Positions 45,249 to 55,011 of a stretch of 64,000 nucleotides of DNA are shown piece after piece. This stretch comes from Flavobacteriaceae bacterium (GTDB taxonomy: Bacteria; Bacteroidota; Bacteroidia; Flavobacteriales; Flavobacteriaceae), in contig NVXD01000010.1 of the NCBI GenBank assembly GCA_002746415.1, forward strand, positions 1 through 64,000, read 5' to 3'. Position 1 is the stretch's first letter; every line of letters begins with the position of its first letter. Under the pieces are notes generated by a model that did not search any database, was not told where the DNA came from, and was given only the letters and a program-made list of their open reading frames with translations. Made by a program: the position numbers and the translations under genes.

Positions 45249-45878
45249 TTAAATAGGGATCTTATAATTTTTTATTTTAAAAGCACATGCTAGAATCCAA
45301 ACAACAAAGGTCGATTCTATAATTCGTTGATATAGACCTAAATAATCTGAATTTGACTCAGAGGTCAATATGTAAACAAATAAAATACTGATTGCTCCTA
45401 GGGCGATAGCGAGTATTGAAAGCCTTTTATACGCCACGAATTTTTTTAATCCAACTCCAATGATAATCATGCAAAGTGGAACAAATACATAGACTAACAA
45501 TGCCATTAAATTATGAATTATTTGAGAAATACTAGGGTCAATAAACTCCTTGTTACAGCCACTATCACAAGGAAATAGGGCGACAATTACAGTTCCAATC
45601 CCATAAAAAAATCCAATTCCATAAAATCCATTTTTAATCGCAGAAGTGGAGGGAAAATATTTAGGAGCAAGCAAACAAAAAAGGGTGAAAAGAATTCCAC
45701 TTGGAATATGCCCAAAGACTCTAAGAGCAAACCCGTATTGGGTATCAATTGCAAAAGTTTCGCTAATATATTGACTAATTATGCTATAATCTTCAATTAG
45801 AAATCCCCCTAGGATACAAGTAAATACAAATAGACTCACTCCAAATACTCCTATAAAAAAGATTGATTTCTGACGCAT
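45249..45878 (-). CDS. DUF998 integral membrane protein
   Basis: 209 residues with six predicted helices. The pattern YSIISQYISETFA after helix 1, then RVFGHIPSGILFTLF and IGTVIVALFPCDSGC (a conserved cysteine motif in DUF998), identifies the family. It is located in the inner membrane; function unknown. The 27-bp gap to the upstream winged-helix regulator gene suggests cotranscription and perhaps a functional link. Confidence 0.82.
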   Translation of the reverse strand: MRQKSIFFIGVFGVSLFVFTCILGGFLIEDYSIISQYISETFAIDTQYGFALRVFGHIPSGILFTLFCLLAPKYFPSTSAIKNGFYGIGFFYGIGTVIVALFPCDSGCNKEFIDPSISQIIHNLMALLVYVFVPLCMIIIGVGLKKFVAYKRLSILAIALGAISILFVYILTSESNSDYLGLYQRIIESTFVVWILACAFKIKNYKIPI

Positions 45879-45905
45879 AGATTTATTTTTTAAACTTGAA
45901 GTTTA

Positions 45906-47108
45906 CTAATTGTTGCTTAGTTCATTCAAATGCAAAACCTTGGTTTCAAAGCCAATGCGGTCCACACCATTTACACCAATAAGCATTTCAAAGTATTCTG
46001 GAATATGGCCTAGCTCTGCTTCCATGCACTTTTCCATCACTGAAATTTTATTAGGACTGGCAAAATTGCGTAAAGATTCTGAAGTTGCAGAATCCCATAA
46101 ACCGCTAAACATGAAAATAGTGTTATTGTTAGGTCCTGGGTATTTGGCAATAAAACCATAGTCAGAATGCTTATTATTAGGGTCTCCTTCAGGCTGGTAA
46201 CTAAGCATACCATTTGGAGATTTTAATCGGTATTCATTTGTTTCTTTACTATCATAATCAAAAACACTGCTATCAAAATAACTATTTAAAATACCAGCAG
46301 TTTTTTGCATTCCCACAAAGACAATATTGTAATCGTGTACATCTTTAGCATCTACCCTAGTCCTAACTCGAATATTAAAATCCTTGGTTGGATGAAAAAT
46401 CTTAGTGAGTTGGGAGACCCATTCAGCACTACTTTTTACCAGATGTGGGTAGGTCATTTCGGCTAGTATTCTTTCATCATTTTCTTCAAGGTTTTTATAG
46501 GTTTCAAACTCTGCCTTAGAATTTATTTCTGGTAGCCTAAAATTTACAAGTTTCCCTGTTATATGATTTTCTTCGGAAAAAATGAATAAGTCACCTATTA
46601 TGACCAAAACGGGTTTGTCATTCTTAAAAAAGTCTTGCCATATAGGCGACTTAGACATTAAGTGTTGTGGAGTGCTGTTATTTTTATATACCAAAAGGGC
46701 ATTTACCGCAATTGAACAAAGCAAAAGACCTAAAATCCCCCAAATGGCTATTTTGGCATTTGGACTTAGGACTGACCAAAGGCTATCTGCAGTATTTTTT
46801 TTAAACTGTACCTTATAACCTCCTTTAGGGATACTAAGGGTGTAGGGGTCATCTTTACCCTCATTTTCAAAATATAACTGCAGTTTTTTCCTTAAATGGT
46901 ATACGTATACCCGTATTTTAGAAGTGTCTGCACCTTCCGCATTTTTACCAAATATATGTTCAGCAAGGGCATGTTCTTTAGGGATGTTATTTTCTTGTGT
47001 ACAGGCCACTAAAAATTGGAGCAGCCTACCATAAGTAGCTGAAGAACCAAAGGAATTACTCCCTTCAATTCGTTTTAGTAAGGCTTGTATGTCGTTTTCT
47101 TCTATCAT
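45906..47108 (-). CDS. Membrane-anchored winged-helix regulator (CadC/ToxR-like layout)
   Basis: A 400-residue one-component sensor. An N-terminal cytoplasmic DNA-binding domain (about 1-102; KEHALAEHIFGKNAEGADTSKIRVYVYHLRKKL, then YTLSIPKGGYKVQF, the classic winged-helix end) is followed by one membrane helix (119-141) and an extracytoplasmic domain of about 250 residues of unknown fold. It therefore senses an external signal and acts on DNA directly. It is divergent from the Planctomycete-type operon starting 180 bp away and is its likely controller. The C-terminal domain (VLVIIGDLFIF, NIVFVGMQKT) may bind a ligand. These roles are inferred from layout. Confidence 0.8.
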   Translation of the reverse strand: MIEENDIQALLKRIEGSNSFGSSATYGRLLQFLVACTQENNIPKEHALAEHIFGKNAEGADTSKIRVYVYHLRKKLQLYFENEGKDDPYTLSIPKGGYKVQFKKNTADSLWSVLSPNAKIAIWGILGLLLCSIAVNALLVYKNNSTPQHLMSKSPIWQDFFKNDKPVLVIIGDLFIFSEENHITGKLVNFRLPEINSKAEFETYKNLEENDERILAEMTYPHLVKSSAEWVSQLTKIFHPTKDFNIRVRTRVDAKDVHDYNIVFVGMQKTAGILNSYFDSSVFDYDSKETNEYRLKSPNGMLSYQPEGDPNNKHSDYGFIAKYPGPNNNTIFMFSGLWDSATSESLRNFASPNKISVMEKCMEAELGHIPEYFEMLIGVNGVDRIGFETKVLHLNELSNN

Positions 47109-47288
47109 ATAAAGCTACTCTATAGGCGGTGTTTAACAGGTTTATTAACCGTTAAAACAACTGTTATTCACATACGAAGGCTTATTTTCTTTTTAAATTT
47201 AAATCGTGTTGAGTACCCTTATTAAGTTGTTGAAATAGGTGTTTGCAAATCGGTATTTCGGCGTCAATGTAATGAAATCTATTAAAAA

Positions 47289-50200
47289 ATGACCAACTGG
47301 TTTTATAAAATTATTATTTACTTAGGCATAGTCCTTTTTATCGCTAGTTGCGGTTTTGAAAAGCCAGCAGCATTAATGGCAGTAGAAAATGAGCTACCAG
47401 AGGTAGTGGATTACAATTTTCATGTACGCCCCATTTTGTCTGATAAATGTTTTTTGTGTCATGGACCCGATGTCGAAAATAATAAGGCAGGCCTACGATT
47501 AGATATAGCAGAAAATGCCTTTAACGCATTGGAAAGCGGAAATGGCAGGGCTATTGTTCCGGGTAGTCCTGGGAGGAGTGAGGCTTATCGTAGGATCACA
47601 TCAGAAGACCCAAACGTGATAATGCCACCACCTTATTCTCATCTAGCCCTTAGCACTAAGGAAAAGGCTATGATTACCAAATGGATTGAGCAAGGTGCTG
47701 AGTACAAACCACATTGGGCTTTTGTGGCACCTAAGAAAGAAAGCCCGCCTGAGGTGCAAAACCAAAAATGGGTATCGCAACCAATAGATAATTTTATTCT
47801 AAAAACCTTAGAAACCAATAAACTTAGTCCTTCAGAAGAAGCATCCAAAGAAACATTAATCCGTAGAGTAACTTTTGACCTTACCGGTCTACCACCAAGT
47901 CTTGATGATATAGATGAATTTGTTGGTGATAGCTCGCCTGATGCTTTTGACCAATTAGTGGATGAACTGCTTAACACAGAGGCTTATGGAGAGCGTATGG
48001 CAGCCGATTGGATGGATGTGGCCCGTTATGCGGATAGCGATGGCTATTTAGATGATAAGCACAGAGAATTTAGCCCATGGAGAGATTGGGTGATAGAAGC
48101 TTTTAACAACAATATGAGGTACGATCAGTTCATTACATGGCAACTGGCAGGAGACCTAATGCCCAATGCAACAAAGGAAAGCACTTTGGCAACGGCTTTT
48201 AATCGTTTGCATAAGAAAAATTCGGAGGCAGGAATTGTATTTGAGGAATATAGAGTAGAATATGTTGCCGACCGTACCAATACTTTAGGTACAGGAATTA
48301 TGGGAATGTCATTAGAATGTGCCCGCTGCCATGATCATAAGTACGACCCTATTTCTCAAAAAGATTATTACCAACTTTTCGGCTTTTTTAATAGCACTTT
48401 TGAGATAGGTAGTCCTGTGTATGGCCCAGATCAAGTGCCAGGACCTGCCATGCTTTTATCCTCTAAGAAAGAAGATTTAAAGATAGACCAGCTAAAGACG
48501 ATGATATCTCGGATAGAAAATACCGCAATAAGTGGAGCAGAAGACTTTACTTTTACCTCCTGGGTGCATGAGTTAGAAGATACTGCAACCTTGGAACAAC
48601 ATATTGAGCAAGCAACAGTGGCCTATTATCCTTTGGATGAAATTCTTCCTACTGATAAAAAAGAATCGTATACAACAGCTAATAAGAAAAACAACCATTT
48701 ACCAGCGACATTGGTAGAACCCATACAAACAGATGGAGCAAAAGGGAAAGCCCTTGTAGTAAGTGATTACAATAAAATTCAGCTTGGTGAAAAAATTGGT
48801 TGGTACGATCGTACGGATGCCTTTTCTTTTCAATTGCAAATACAACCGGATACAATTTATAATGAAGCTGGGATATTATGGCATTCAGAGGAATTGCGAA
48901 TAGGATTAAAAGGGTATTCTCTACATCTTACTGACAATAAAATTCGATTTATCATGGCCAAGACATGGCCCCAAAATGCCATGCAAGTCACTACAAAAAA
49001 GGCCATAGACCCCAAGAAATGGAGTCAGGTTACAGTAACCTATGACGGCTCTAGTAAGGCAAAGGGGGTTTCAATTTTTGTGGATGGAGAAAAACAGGCG
49101 TTAGCTATTGACTATGATAACTTATACAAAAGTATCCTCTACGTAACTAATATTCATACCTATGGTTTTAAAGGAATTACCCTTGGCGCACGTGATAAAT
49201 TTATTCCCTTTAAAAATGGAGGTTTAGATGAAATTAAGGTTTTTGATCGTCAGCTTTCCAATTGGGAAGTCCTTTATTCCTATCATCCAGGAAAAGCTAA
49301 GGAATTACTTACTAACAAGGAATCACATGAATCCTTGCTAAAGCATCATTACAATTTGGTAATAGATCCTAAGGCCAGTGAAGCAAGGAAGGCACTTAAG
49401 AAAGCTAGGGATGAGGAGAATGAACTGGTCACCAATATCAAAGAAATTATGGTGATGGGAGATTTACCAGAACCAAGACCCACCTATGTTTTGGATCGGG
49501 GTGCTTATGATGCGCCTTCTGAACAAGTTGAACCCAATACTCCCAATGCCATATTACCATTTAAAGACTACCCCAAAAACCGTTACGGGCTGTCTCAGTG
49601 GCTTTTTGATAAGGAGAACCCCCTTACTGCAAGAGTATATGTAAACAGGATTTGGCAAATGTATTTTGGAAAAGGCATTGTGAGTACTTCCAATGATTTT
49701 GGTTCACAAGGTAGTTTACCTACCCATCCAGAACTTTTAGACTGGATGGCCCTTTATTTTATGGATAGTGATTGGGATATTAAGGCTTTGCAAAAGCTGA
49801 TAGTTACTTCGGCTACCTATAAGCAGAATTCTAAAGTGACGATCGAATTGTTAGAAAAAGATCCTGAAAATTTGTTGCTTACAAGAGGACCTAGATATCG
49901 TTTGCCTGCCGAAATGATTAGAGATAATGCCTTAGCAGCTAGTGGACTATTAGTACATAAGCAAGGAGGTCCAGGTGTATACCCATATCAGCCAGAAGGG
50001 CTTTGGGATGGATTAACCACAAAATGGTGGGCTTATAGATATTTACAAGGCGATGGTGAAGGCTTGTACAGAAGAAGTCTTTATACCATTTGGAAAAGGC
50101 AATCACCACCTCCCTTTATGCAAATTTTTGATGTAGATGCACGTGGCGATTGTATTGTAAACAGGAAATTGTCTAGCACGCCCTTGCAAGCGCTTAACTT

Positions 50201-50522
50201 ATTAAATGACCCTCAGTTTGTGGAAGCTTCAAGGGTTATTGCAGAGAACTTATTAAAAACAGAAAAGGACACCACAATTCGGTTAGAAAAAGCTTTTAGA
50301 ATCCTCACTGGGCGTAAACCCGATGCTAAGGAACAAATTATATTGGCTGATTTTTATCAAGAGGAATTGGCGCATTTTACATCTAATAGAACGCAAGCTC
50401 TGGATTTCATGAAGAATGGGGAAATGGATTGGGACAAAAATCTTAATGTTTCAGAAATAGCGGCATTGGGCGTGGTCGTTAGCGCTATTATGAATACAAC
50501 AGAAGCTTTTACCAAGAAATAA
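47289..50522 (+). CDS. DUF1549/DUF1553 protein with cytochrome c and LamG-like insert (PSD1 type)
   Basis: A 1077-residue lipoprotein (lipobox IASC, Cys21) of Planctomycete type. Order: cytochrome c domain with CFLCH (54-58), DUF1549 (about 150-370) ending in a second motif CARCH (344-348), a LamG/concanavalin-like insert (about 460-650; DAFSFQLQIQPD and FVDGEKQAL), and DUF1553 (about 750-1060). Such proteins are frequent in Planctomycetes and found in some Bacteroidota, always beside DUF1501 proteins; the reaction is unknown. Heme motifs suggest periplasmic electron transfer. First gene of a tight four-gene operon (7, 3 and 6 bp spacing). Confidence 0.88.
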   Translation: MTNWFYKIIIYLGIVLFIASCGFEKPAALMAVENELPEVVDYNFHVRPILSDKCFLCHGPDVENNKAGLRLDIAENAFNALESGNGRAIVPGSPGRSEAYRRITSEDPNVIMPPPYSHLALSTKEKAMITKWIEQGAEYKPHWAFVAPKKESPPEVQNQKWVSQPIDNFILKTLETNKLSPSEEASKETLIRRVTFDLTGLPPSLDDIDEFVGDSSPDAFDQLVDELLNTEAYGERMAADWMDVARYADSDGYLDDKHREFSPWRDWVIEAFNNNMRYDQFITWQLAGDLMPNATKESTLATAFNRLHKKNSEAGIVFEEYRVEYVADRTNTLGTGIMGMSLECARCHDHKYDPISQKDYYQLFGFFNSTFEIGSPVYGPDQVPGPAMLLSSKKEDLKIDQLKTMISRIENTAISGAEDFTFTSWVHELEDTATLEQHIEQATVAYYPLDEILPTDKKESYTTANKKNNHLPATLVEPIQTDGAKGKALVVSDYNKIQLGEKIGWYDRTDAFSFQLQIQPDTIYNEAGILWHSEELRIGLKGYSLHLTDNKIRFIMAKTWPQNAMQVTTKKAIDPKKWSQVTVTYDGSSKAKGVSIFVDGEKQALAIDYDNLYKSILYVTNIHTYGFKGITLGARDKFIPFKNGGLDEIKVFDRQLSNWEVLYSYHPGKAKELLTNKESHESLLKHHYNLVIDPKASEARKALKKARDEENELVTNIKEIMVMGDLPEPRPTYVLDRGAYDAPSEQVEPNTPNAILPFKDYPKNRYGLSQWLFDKENPLTARVYVNRIWQMYFGKGIVSTSNDFGSQGSLPTHPELLDWMALYFMDSDWDIKALQKLIVTSATYKQNSKVTIELLEKDPENLLLTRGPRYRLPAEMIRDNALAASGLLVHKQGGPGVYPYQPEGLWDGLTTKWWAYRYLQGDGEGLYRRSLYTIWKRQSPPPFMQIFDVDARGDCIVNRKLSSTPLQALNLLNDPQFVEASRVIAENLLKTEKDTTIRLEKAFRILTGRKPDAKEQIILADFYQEELAHFTSNRTQALDFMKNGEMDWDKNLNVSEIAALGVVVSAIMNTTEAFTKK

Positions 50523-50529
50523 AGACAAG

Positions 50530-51990
50530 ATGAAGAATTATTTGGAGCAAAAAATGGTACAAGAGTCTCGAAGGGACTTTCTTAAAAAATCGGGATTAGG
50601 ATTGGGTTCCTTGGCACTTTCAAGTATGATGGGGGGTAAGGCATTTGCCAATGCAATAACTCCTAATCTTGGCAATGGTGGCGGAATATTGGGGACTGGT
50701 CATTTTCCAGCAAAGGCCAAACGTGTTATTTATTTGTTCCAAAGTGGGGGCCCTTCTCAATTAGAAACTTTTGACTATAAGCCGGCATTAGATAAATGGC
50801 ATGGTCAGGAAATCCCTGATTCCATTAGAGGAACACAACGTAATTCTGGTATGGTAGCCAATCAATCTACCTTTCCTTTGGTGCGGTCTATGTATGATTT
50901 TAAGCAACATGGGCAATCGGGTGCATGGGTGAGTGAACTTTTTCCCCATACTGGCAAAATAGTAGATGACCTTTGCATTGTAAAATCTGTCTATACAGAT
51001 GCTATTAATCATGAACCGGCTGTCATGTTATTTCAAACAGGATCCATGATTAGTGGCAGACCTTCTATAGGCTCTTGGTTAAGCTATGGTTTGGGTTCGG
51101 ATAATGAAAACCTGCCCAATTTTGTGGTGATGACTTCCCATGGTGGAGGCGGACAACCTCTAAACTCCCTTTCTTGGGGAAGCGGGTTTTTACCTTCTCA
51201 TCACCAAGGAGTGCAGTTTAGATCTGGTGAGGAGCCTGTATTGTTCTTAAATAACCCACATGGGGTTCATAGAGAGGACCGTAAAAGGGCATTAGACCAC
51301 ATCAAAGAAATGAACCATCATCAGTTTGATGTCTGGGGAGATCCAGAAATCAATTCAAAAATTAACCAATATGAAATGGCTTTTCGCATGCAGGCATCGG
51401 TCCCTGAAACGGTAGACATTTCAAATGAACCAGACCATATCTATGAAATGTATGGCGAAGATGTTAAAAAACCAGGGTCTTACGCTAGAAATTGCCTATT
51501 GGCCAGAAAGTTAGCAGAAAAGGATGTGAAATTTATTCAGTTGTATCACACAGGATGGGACCAACATTTGCATCTGCCTAGAGGTATTCGCAATCAGGCT
51601 AAAGATACCGATCAGGCTAGTGCTGCCTTAATAAAAGACCTCAAACAACGCGGTATGCTAGAAGATACCTTGGTCATTTGGGGAGGTGAGTTTGGCCGTA
51701 CCAGTTTTTCTCAAGGAAAGCTTACCAAGGACGATTACGGTAGAGACCACCATCCCGGTTGTTTTACCATGTGGATGGCAGGAGCAGGAGTGAAGCCAGG
51801 AATGGTGTATGGGGAGACCGATGATTTTAGTTATAATGTAGTAAAAGACCCGGTGCATGTACATGATTTTCAGGCTACAATGATGCACCTATTGGGTATT
51901 GATCATGAACGACTGACACATAAATATCAAGGGAGGAGATTCCGACTTACTGATGTACATGGCAAGGTTATTAAAGACATACTTTCTTAA
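50530..51990 (+). CDS. DUF1501 protein, Tat-exported, sulfatase-like fold
   Basis: 486 residues with twin-arginine signal (QESRRDFLKKSGLGLGSLALSS, described in part) and an alkaline-phosphatase/sulfatase-superfamily core. RVIYLFQSGGPSQLETFDYKP is the DUF1501 start. LYHTGWDQHLHLPRG, WGGEFGRTSFSQG and DDYGRDHHPGCF hold metal-type His/Asp residues, and the usual sulfatase Cys/Ser formylglycine signature is absent. It is the constant partner of DUF1549/1553 proteins. Probable hydrolase or metal-binding partner in the periplasm; substrate unknown. It starts 7 bp after the preceding gene. Confidence 0.88.
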   Translation: MKNYLEQKMVQESRRDFLKKSGLGLGSLALSSMMGGKAFANAITPNLGNGGGILGTGHFPAKAKRVIYLFQSGGPSQLETFDYKPALDKWHGQEIPDSIRGTQRNSGMVANQSTFPLVRSMYDFKQHGQSGAWVSELFPHTGKIVDDLCIVKSVYTDAINHEPAVMLFQTGSMISGRPSIGSWLSYGLGSDNENLPNFVVMTSHGGGGQPLNSLSWGSGFLPSHHQGVQFRSGEEPVLFLNNPHGVHREDRKRALDHIKEMNHHQFDVWGDPEINSKINQYEMAFRMQASVPETVDISNEPDHIYEMYGEDVKKPGSYARNCLLARKLAEKDVKFIQLYHTGWDQHLHLPRGIRNQAKDTDQASAALIKDLKQRGMLEDTLVIWGGEFGRTSFSQGKLTKDDYGRDHHPGCFTMWMAGAGVKPGMVYGETDDFSYNVVKDPVHVHDFQATMMHLLGIDHERLTHKYQGRRFRLTDVHGKVIKDILS

Positions 51991-51993
51991 ATT

Positions 51994-53052
51994 ATGACGA
52001 ATCGCAGACAATTTGTAAAAAAAGCCGGTGGGCTTGCAGTGGCAGCTAGTTTGCCCTCTTTTTCCTTTAATATTATGAATCGTCCTCGTTTGGATGAGGA
52101 CATCATAGGACATGGAGATTTTAGGTATCGCCTAGAGCGGAACTGGTCAAAATTAAAACCCAATAATTCGCCCGTAGTAAATTGCCATGAAATGGTCATG
52201 GATAAGAGAAAGCGCTTGATTATGGTGACCGATCATCCTAAAAATAATGTGCTAATTACGGATACCTCTGGTAATTTATTAGACAGTTGGACATTGAATT
52301 TTAAAAGCGCCCACGGACTAACAATAGTAGATGAAGGAGGGGAGGAGATGCTTTTTATTACTGACCCAAATACTGGCACTGTGGTAAAAACTACGCTGGA
52401 CGGTAAAATTGTGTTGACCTTGAACCCGAAAAAAGAAGGCTTCTATGGCGATTGTCAGTCTTTTGGGCCTACAGAAACCGCTATTGCTGCCAATGGGGAT
52501 ATTTATGTTGCTGATGGCTATGGTTCGCAGTTTATTACCCAGTATGATAGTCAAGGGAAGGGTATCAGAAAATTTGGTGGAGATAGTTTCCTTCAAAAAA
52601 ACAAATTTAAACAAGTGCATGGAGTGGCTATTGATGCTAGGGACAAAGAAAACCCCACCCTTTTGTGTAGTGCAAGAATTAAAAATGCTTTTAAGAGGTT
52701 TAGCCTTGAGGGTGAATTTATAGAAGATATTTATCTGCCAGGAGCCTTTGTAAGTCGACCTGTGATAGATGATGATATGCTCTATTCAGGTGTGTGCTTT
52801 GGGATGCAGCCCAATAAGCCAATTATTACTCAAAATCTTGGTTTTGTAACGATTATTGATACTAATAATAAAGTAGTATCCAATCCTGGAGGGAAAGCAC
52901 CGATGTATGTAGATGGGGAATTGCAAACCATGTATCAGGATAAACCCATTTTTAAGCATTGCCATGATGTTTGTTTAGACGATGATAAAAACTTGTATGT
53001 ATTGCAATGGAATGCTAAGGGAGTTTACCCTTATAAACTCCATCGAATTTAA
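51994..53052 (+). CDS. Tat-exported beta-propeller protein (NHL/6-bladed type)
   Basis: 352 residues with a twin-arginine signal (TNRRQFVKKAGGLAVAASL) and repeated blades: LLDSWTLNFKSAHGLTIVDE, FITDPNTGTVVKTTLDGKIVL, ANGDIYVADGYGSQFITQYD, and DDDKNLYVLQWNAKG. The NGDIYVADGYG blade is typical of NHL/6-bladed propellers and peptidylglycine-lyase-like proteins. It may bind a substrate or act as a dehydrogenase. It starts 3 bp after the DUF1501 stop and is clearly part of the operon. Confidence 0.84.
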   Translation: MTNRRQFVKKAGGLAVAASLPSFSFNIMNRPRLDEDIIGHGDFRYRLERNWSKLKPNNSPVVNCHEMVMDKRKRLIMVTDHPKNNVLITDTSGNLLDSWTLNFKSAHGLTIVDEGGEEMLFITDPNTGTVVKTTLDGKIVLTLNPKKEGFYGDCQSFGPTETAIAANGDIYVADGYGSQFITQYDSQGKGIRKFGGDSFLQKNKFKQVHGVAIDARDKENPTLLCSARIKNAFKRFSLEGEFIEDIYLPGAFVSRPVIDDDMLYSGVCFGMQPNKPIITQNLGFVTIIDTNNKVVSNPGGKAPMYVDGELQTMYQDKPIFKHCHDVCLDDDKNLYVLQWNAKGVYPYKLHRI

Positions 53053-53058
53053 TTTTTA

Positions 53059-54441
53059 ATGATGTCGGATTTATATCTCTTTTTTGGGCGTTTTCACCCT
53101 CTATTTGTACACCTTCCAATTGGGTTTATCCTTATTGCAGCAATTTTGGAGGCCTATTCCATTTTATTTAAAGTCAAGCAGGAACTTTTTAGTCTTTCGA
53201 TTAAAATCACACTCTTGGTCTCGTTCATTTCGTCAGTTTTAGCAGTAACATTAGGGCTTTTATTAGCAAATAAAGGTGGTTATGATACTGAAGCACTGTC
53301 TTGGCATAAATGGATGGGCATTGGTTTTACAGTTCTGGCCCTTTTGCTTTGGTTAACAAAGGCGGGTTACCTTAATATAAACAAGCGCATTAATAGTTTG
53401 TTGCTAATGGGAGCTATTCTTGTCATCTCTATAACGGGTCATTATGGTGGTAATTTAACCCATGGGAGCGATTACCTTCTGACCTATGCCCCTGAGGTTG
53501 TGAAAAGTATTTTTGGAGCAGAACATAAAACAGACAAAAAAGGAGCTACTCTGCCAACATCCATAGATTCTATCGTGGTGTATGCCCATTTAATTCAACC
53601 CTTATTAGAGCATAAATGCTACTCCTGCCATAATTCAACCAAAGCAAAAGGAGGCTTGGATCTTTCCAATATAGACGGGATAAAAAAGGGAGGTGAAACA
53701 GGAGCAGTGATTTATGCAGGCGAAAGTGATGATAGTCCTTTGTTTAACCTCACGATCTTACCACCAAAAGACCCCAAATTTATGCCTCCAAAGGGAGAGG
53801 CCCTTACATATGCAGAGATAAAGATGTTGCAATGGTGGATCAATGCCGGAGCTTCTTTTGAGAATTCTATAAAGGAAACAGCCTTAACCGATGAGGTGAT
53901 TGCTTTACTTAAAAGAGATTATGACGTGGATGTAGTGCCTAAACCCTATTACGAAGAGCATCCAATAGCAGTTTTGGACAGTAGCGTAATTGGGGAAATG
54001 AAAAGAGTAGGTTGGGCCGTAAAACCCTTATCTAGTGAGGTGAACTATTTGCAGGTATCAGGAAAAGGGAAAGTAATGAATGCAAGGATGTTGGCTGCCT
54101 TAGAAAAGGCGAAGGCACACATTACTTGGCTTGATGTGAGCAATATGTCCTTAACCGATGCCGTAATACAGGAACTAGGGAATTTAGAGAACCTCACCCA
54201 ATTGCTTTTAAATAACAACAACATAACGAATGCCGGCTTAGAGCAACTTCAACGATTAAAACGTTTAGAAGTTTTAAACCTATACAATAACTCAATAAGC
54301 GATGCTGGACTACAATTATTAGAAAATAATAGTGCCTTAAAGAAAGTCTATATCTGGCAGACTCAAGTGAGTGTGGAGGGAGCTGAAGAGTTGAAAGAAA
54401 ACATCCCTAGTGTTGAGATTATTGGTGGAAGTTTACGTTAG
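53059..54441 (+). CDS. DUF2231 membrane protein fused to cytochrome c and leucine-rich repeats
   Basis: 460 residues in three parts. Four membrane helices (about 14-135) begin with FHPLFVHLPIGF and end GHYGGNLTHG, the DUF2231 heme-type His pattern. A Planctomycete-type cytochrome c follows, with CYSCH (187-191) and FMPPKGEALTYAEIKMLQWWINAGA. The C-terminal 110 residues form leucine-rich repeats (NLTQLLLNNNNITNAGLEQL, RLEVLNLYNNSISDAGLQLL). It seems to link the inner membrane electron chain to the exported partners of the operon, with the repeats as docking surface (inference). Last gene before a strong terminator. Confidence 0.87.
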   Translation: MMSDLYLFFGRFHPLFVHLPIGFILIAAILEAYSILFKVKQELFSLSIKITLLVSFISSVLAVTLGLLLANKGGYDTEALSWHKWMGIGFTVLALLLWLTKAGYLNINKRINSLLLMGAILVISITGHYGGNLTHGSDYLLTYAPEVVKSIFGAEHKTDKKGATLPTSIDSIVVYAHLIQPLLEHKCYSCHNSTKAKGGLDLSNIDGIKKGGETGAVIYAGESDDSPLFNLTILPPKDPKFMPPKGEALTYAEIKMLQWWINAGASFENSIKETALTDEVIALLKRDYDVDVVPKPYYEEHPIAVLDSSVIGEMKRVGWAVKPLSSEVNYLQVSGKGKVMNARMLAALEKAKAHITWLDVSNMSLTDAVIQELGNLENLTQLLLNNNNITNAGLEQLQRLKRLEVLNLYNNSISDAGLQLLENNSALKKVYIWQTQVSVEGAEELKENIPSVEIIGGSLR

Positions 54442-54456
54442 TTGTTCTGAAAAGAG

Positions 54457-54507
54457 AAGATGATGGTTTTGAATTTATTCTAATTTCAAAGCCATCATCT
54501 TTTTTAA
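54457..54507 (+). terminator. Strong intrinsic terminator of the DUF1549-DUF1501 operon
   Basis: A 17-bp stem (AAGATGATGGTTTTGAA at 54457-54473 with TTCAAAGCCATCATCTT at 54485-54501; one wobble pair) with an 11-base loop, followed by T residues. Just after the last stop codon of the operon, so its end is well defined. Confidence 0.85.
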
Positions 54508-54520
54508 TACCTCCCAATTA

Positions 54521-54832
54521 TTACATATGAAAAACTTCTTTTAATGGGATGCTCACTGGCGAATTGTCTGGATTGCAATCCATAAGATCTGCCATATAAT
54601 CCCACCATTTTTTTACGATTTCATTAGAACTTAAATCTTGTGAAGAAGCATCACCAACTATTTTTTGAGTAGCAAATAAGATATTGGTTTCTTCATCATA
54701 ATAAATACTAAAGTCAGATATTCCAGTATCAGACAATAATGCTTTCAGCTCTGGCCATATTTCATCATGGCGTTTTTTGTATTCTTCTATATAGCCAGGT
54801 TTTAGCTTCATTCTAAATGCAACTCGTTTCAT
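54521..54832 (-). CDS. rhaM: L-rhamnose mutarotase
   Basis: A 103-residue dimeric alpha/beta-barrel protein interconverting the anomers of L-rhamnose. MKRVAFRMKLKPGYIEEYKKRHDEIWPELK has the family's His (in RHDEIW), and FATQKIV and KKWWDYMADLM complete the pattern. Cytoplasmic. No other rhamnose gene lies in the window, so it may serve a related sugar from the neighbouring system. It lies upstream of nothing obvious; the terminator of the plus-strand operon faces its end. Confidence 0.88.
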   Translation of the reverse strand: MKRVAFRMKLKPGYIEEYKKRHDEIWPELKALLSDTGISDFSIYYDEETNILFATQKIVGDASSQDLSSNEIVKKWWDYMADLMDCNPDNSPVSIPLKEVFHM

Positions 54833-55011
54833 GCGTACGTTTATTTTTTAAAGTGATCCTAATGTGGGCTCATAGCTATCTTGAGCCTGTACGAGATGCA
54901 GTAGCAAGGCAAAGAAGTTAGTAAGGTGAATTTTCATATTATTGGATACACTACAGTTGAATTCAAATATACTAGTTTGCAACTACTTGTTTACCGCCTA
55001 AGCAAGCAATG

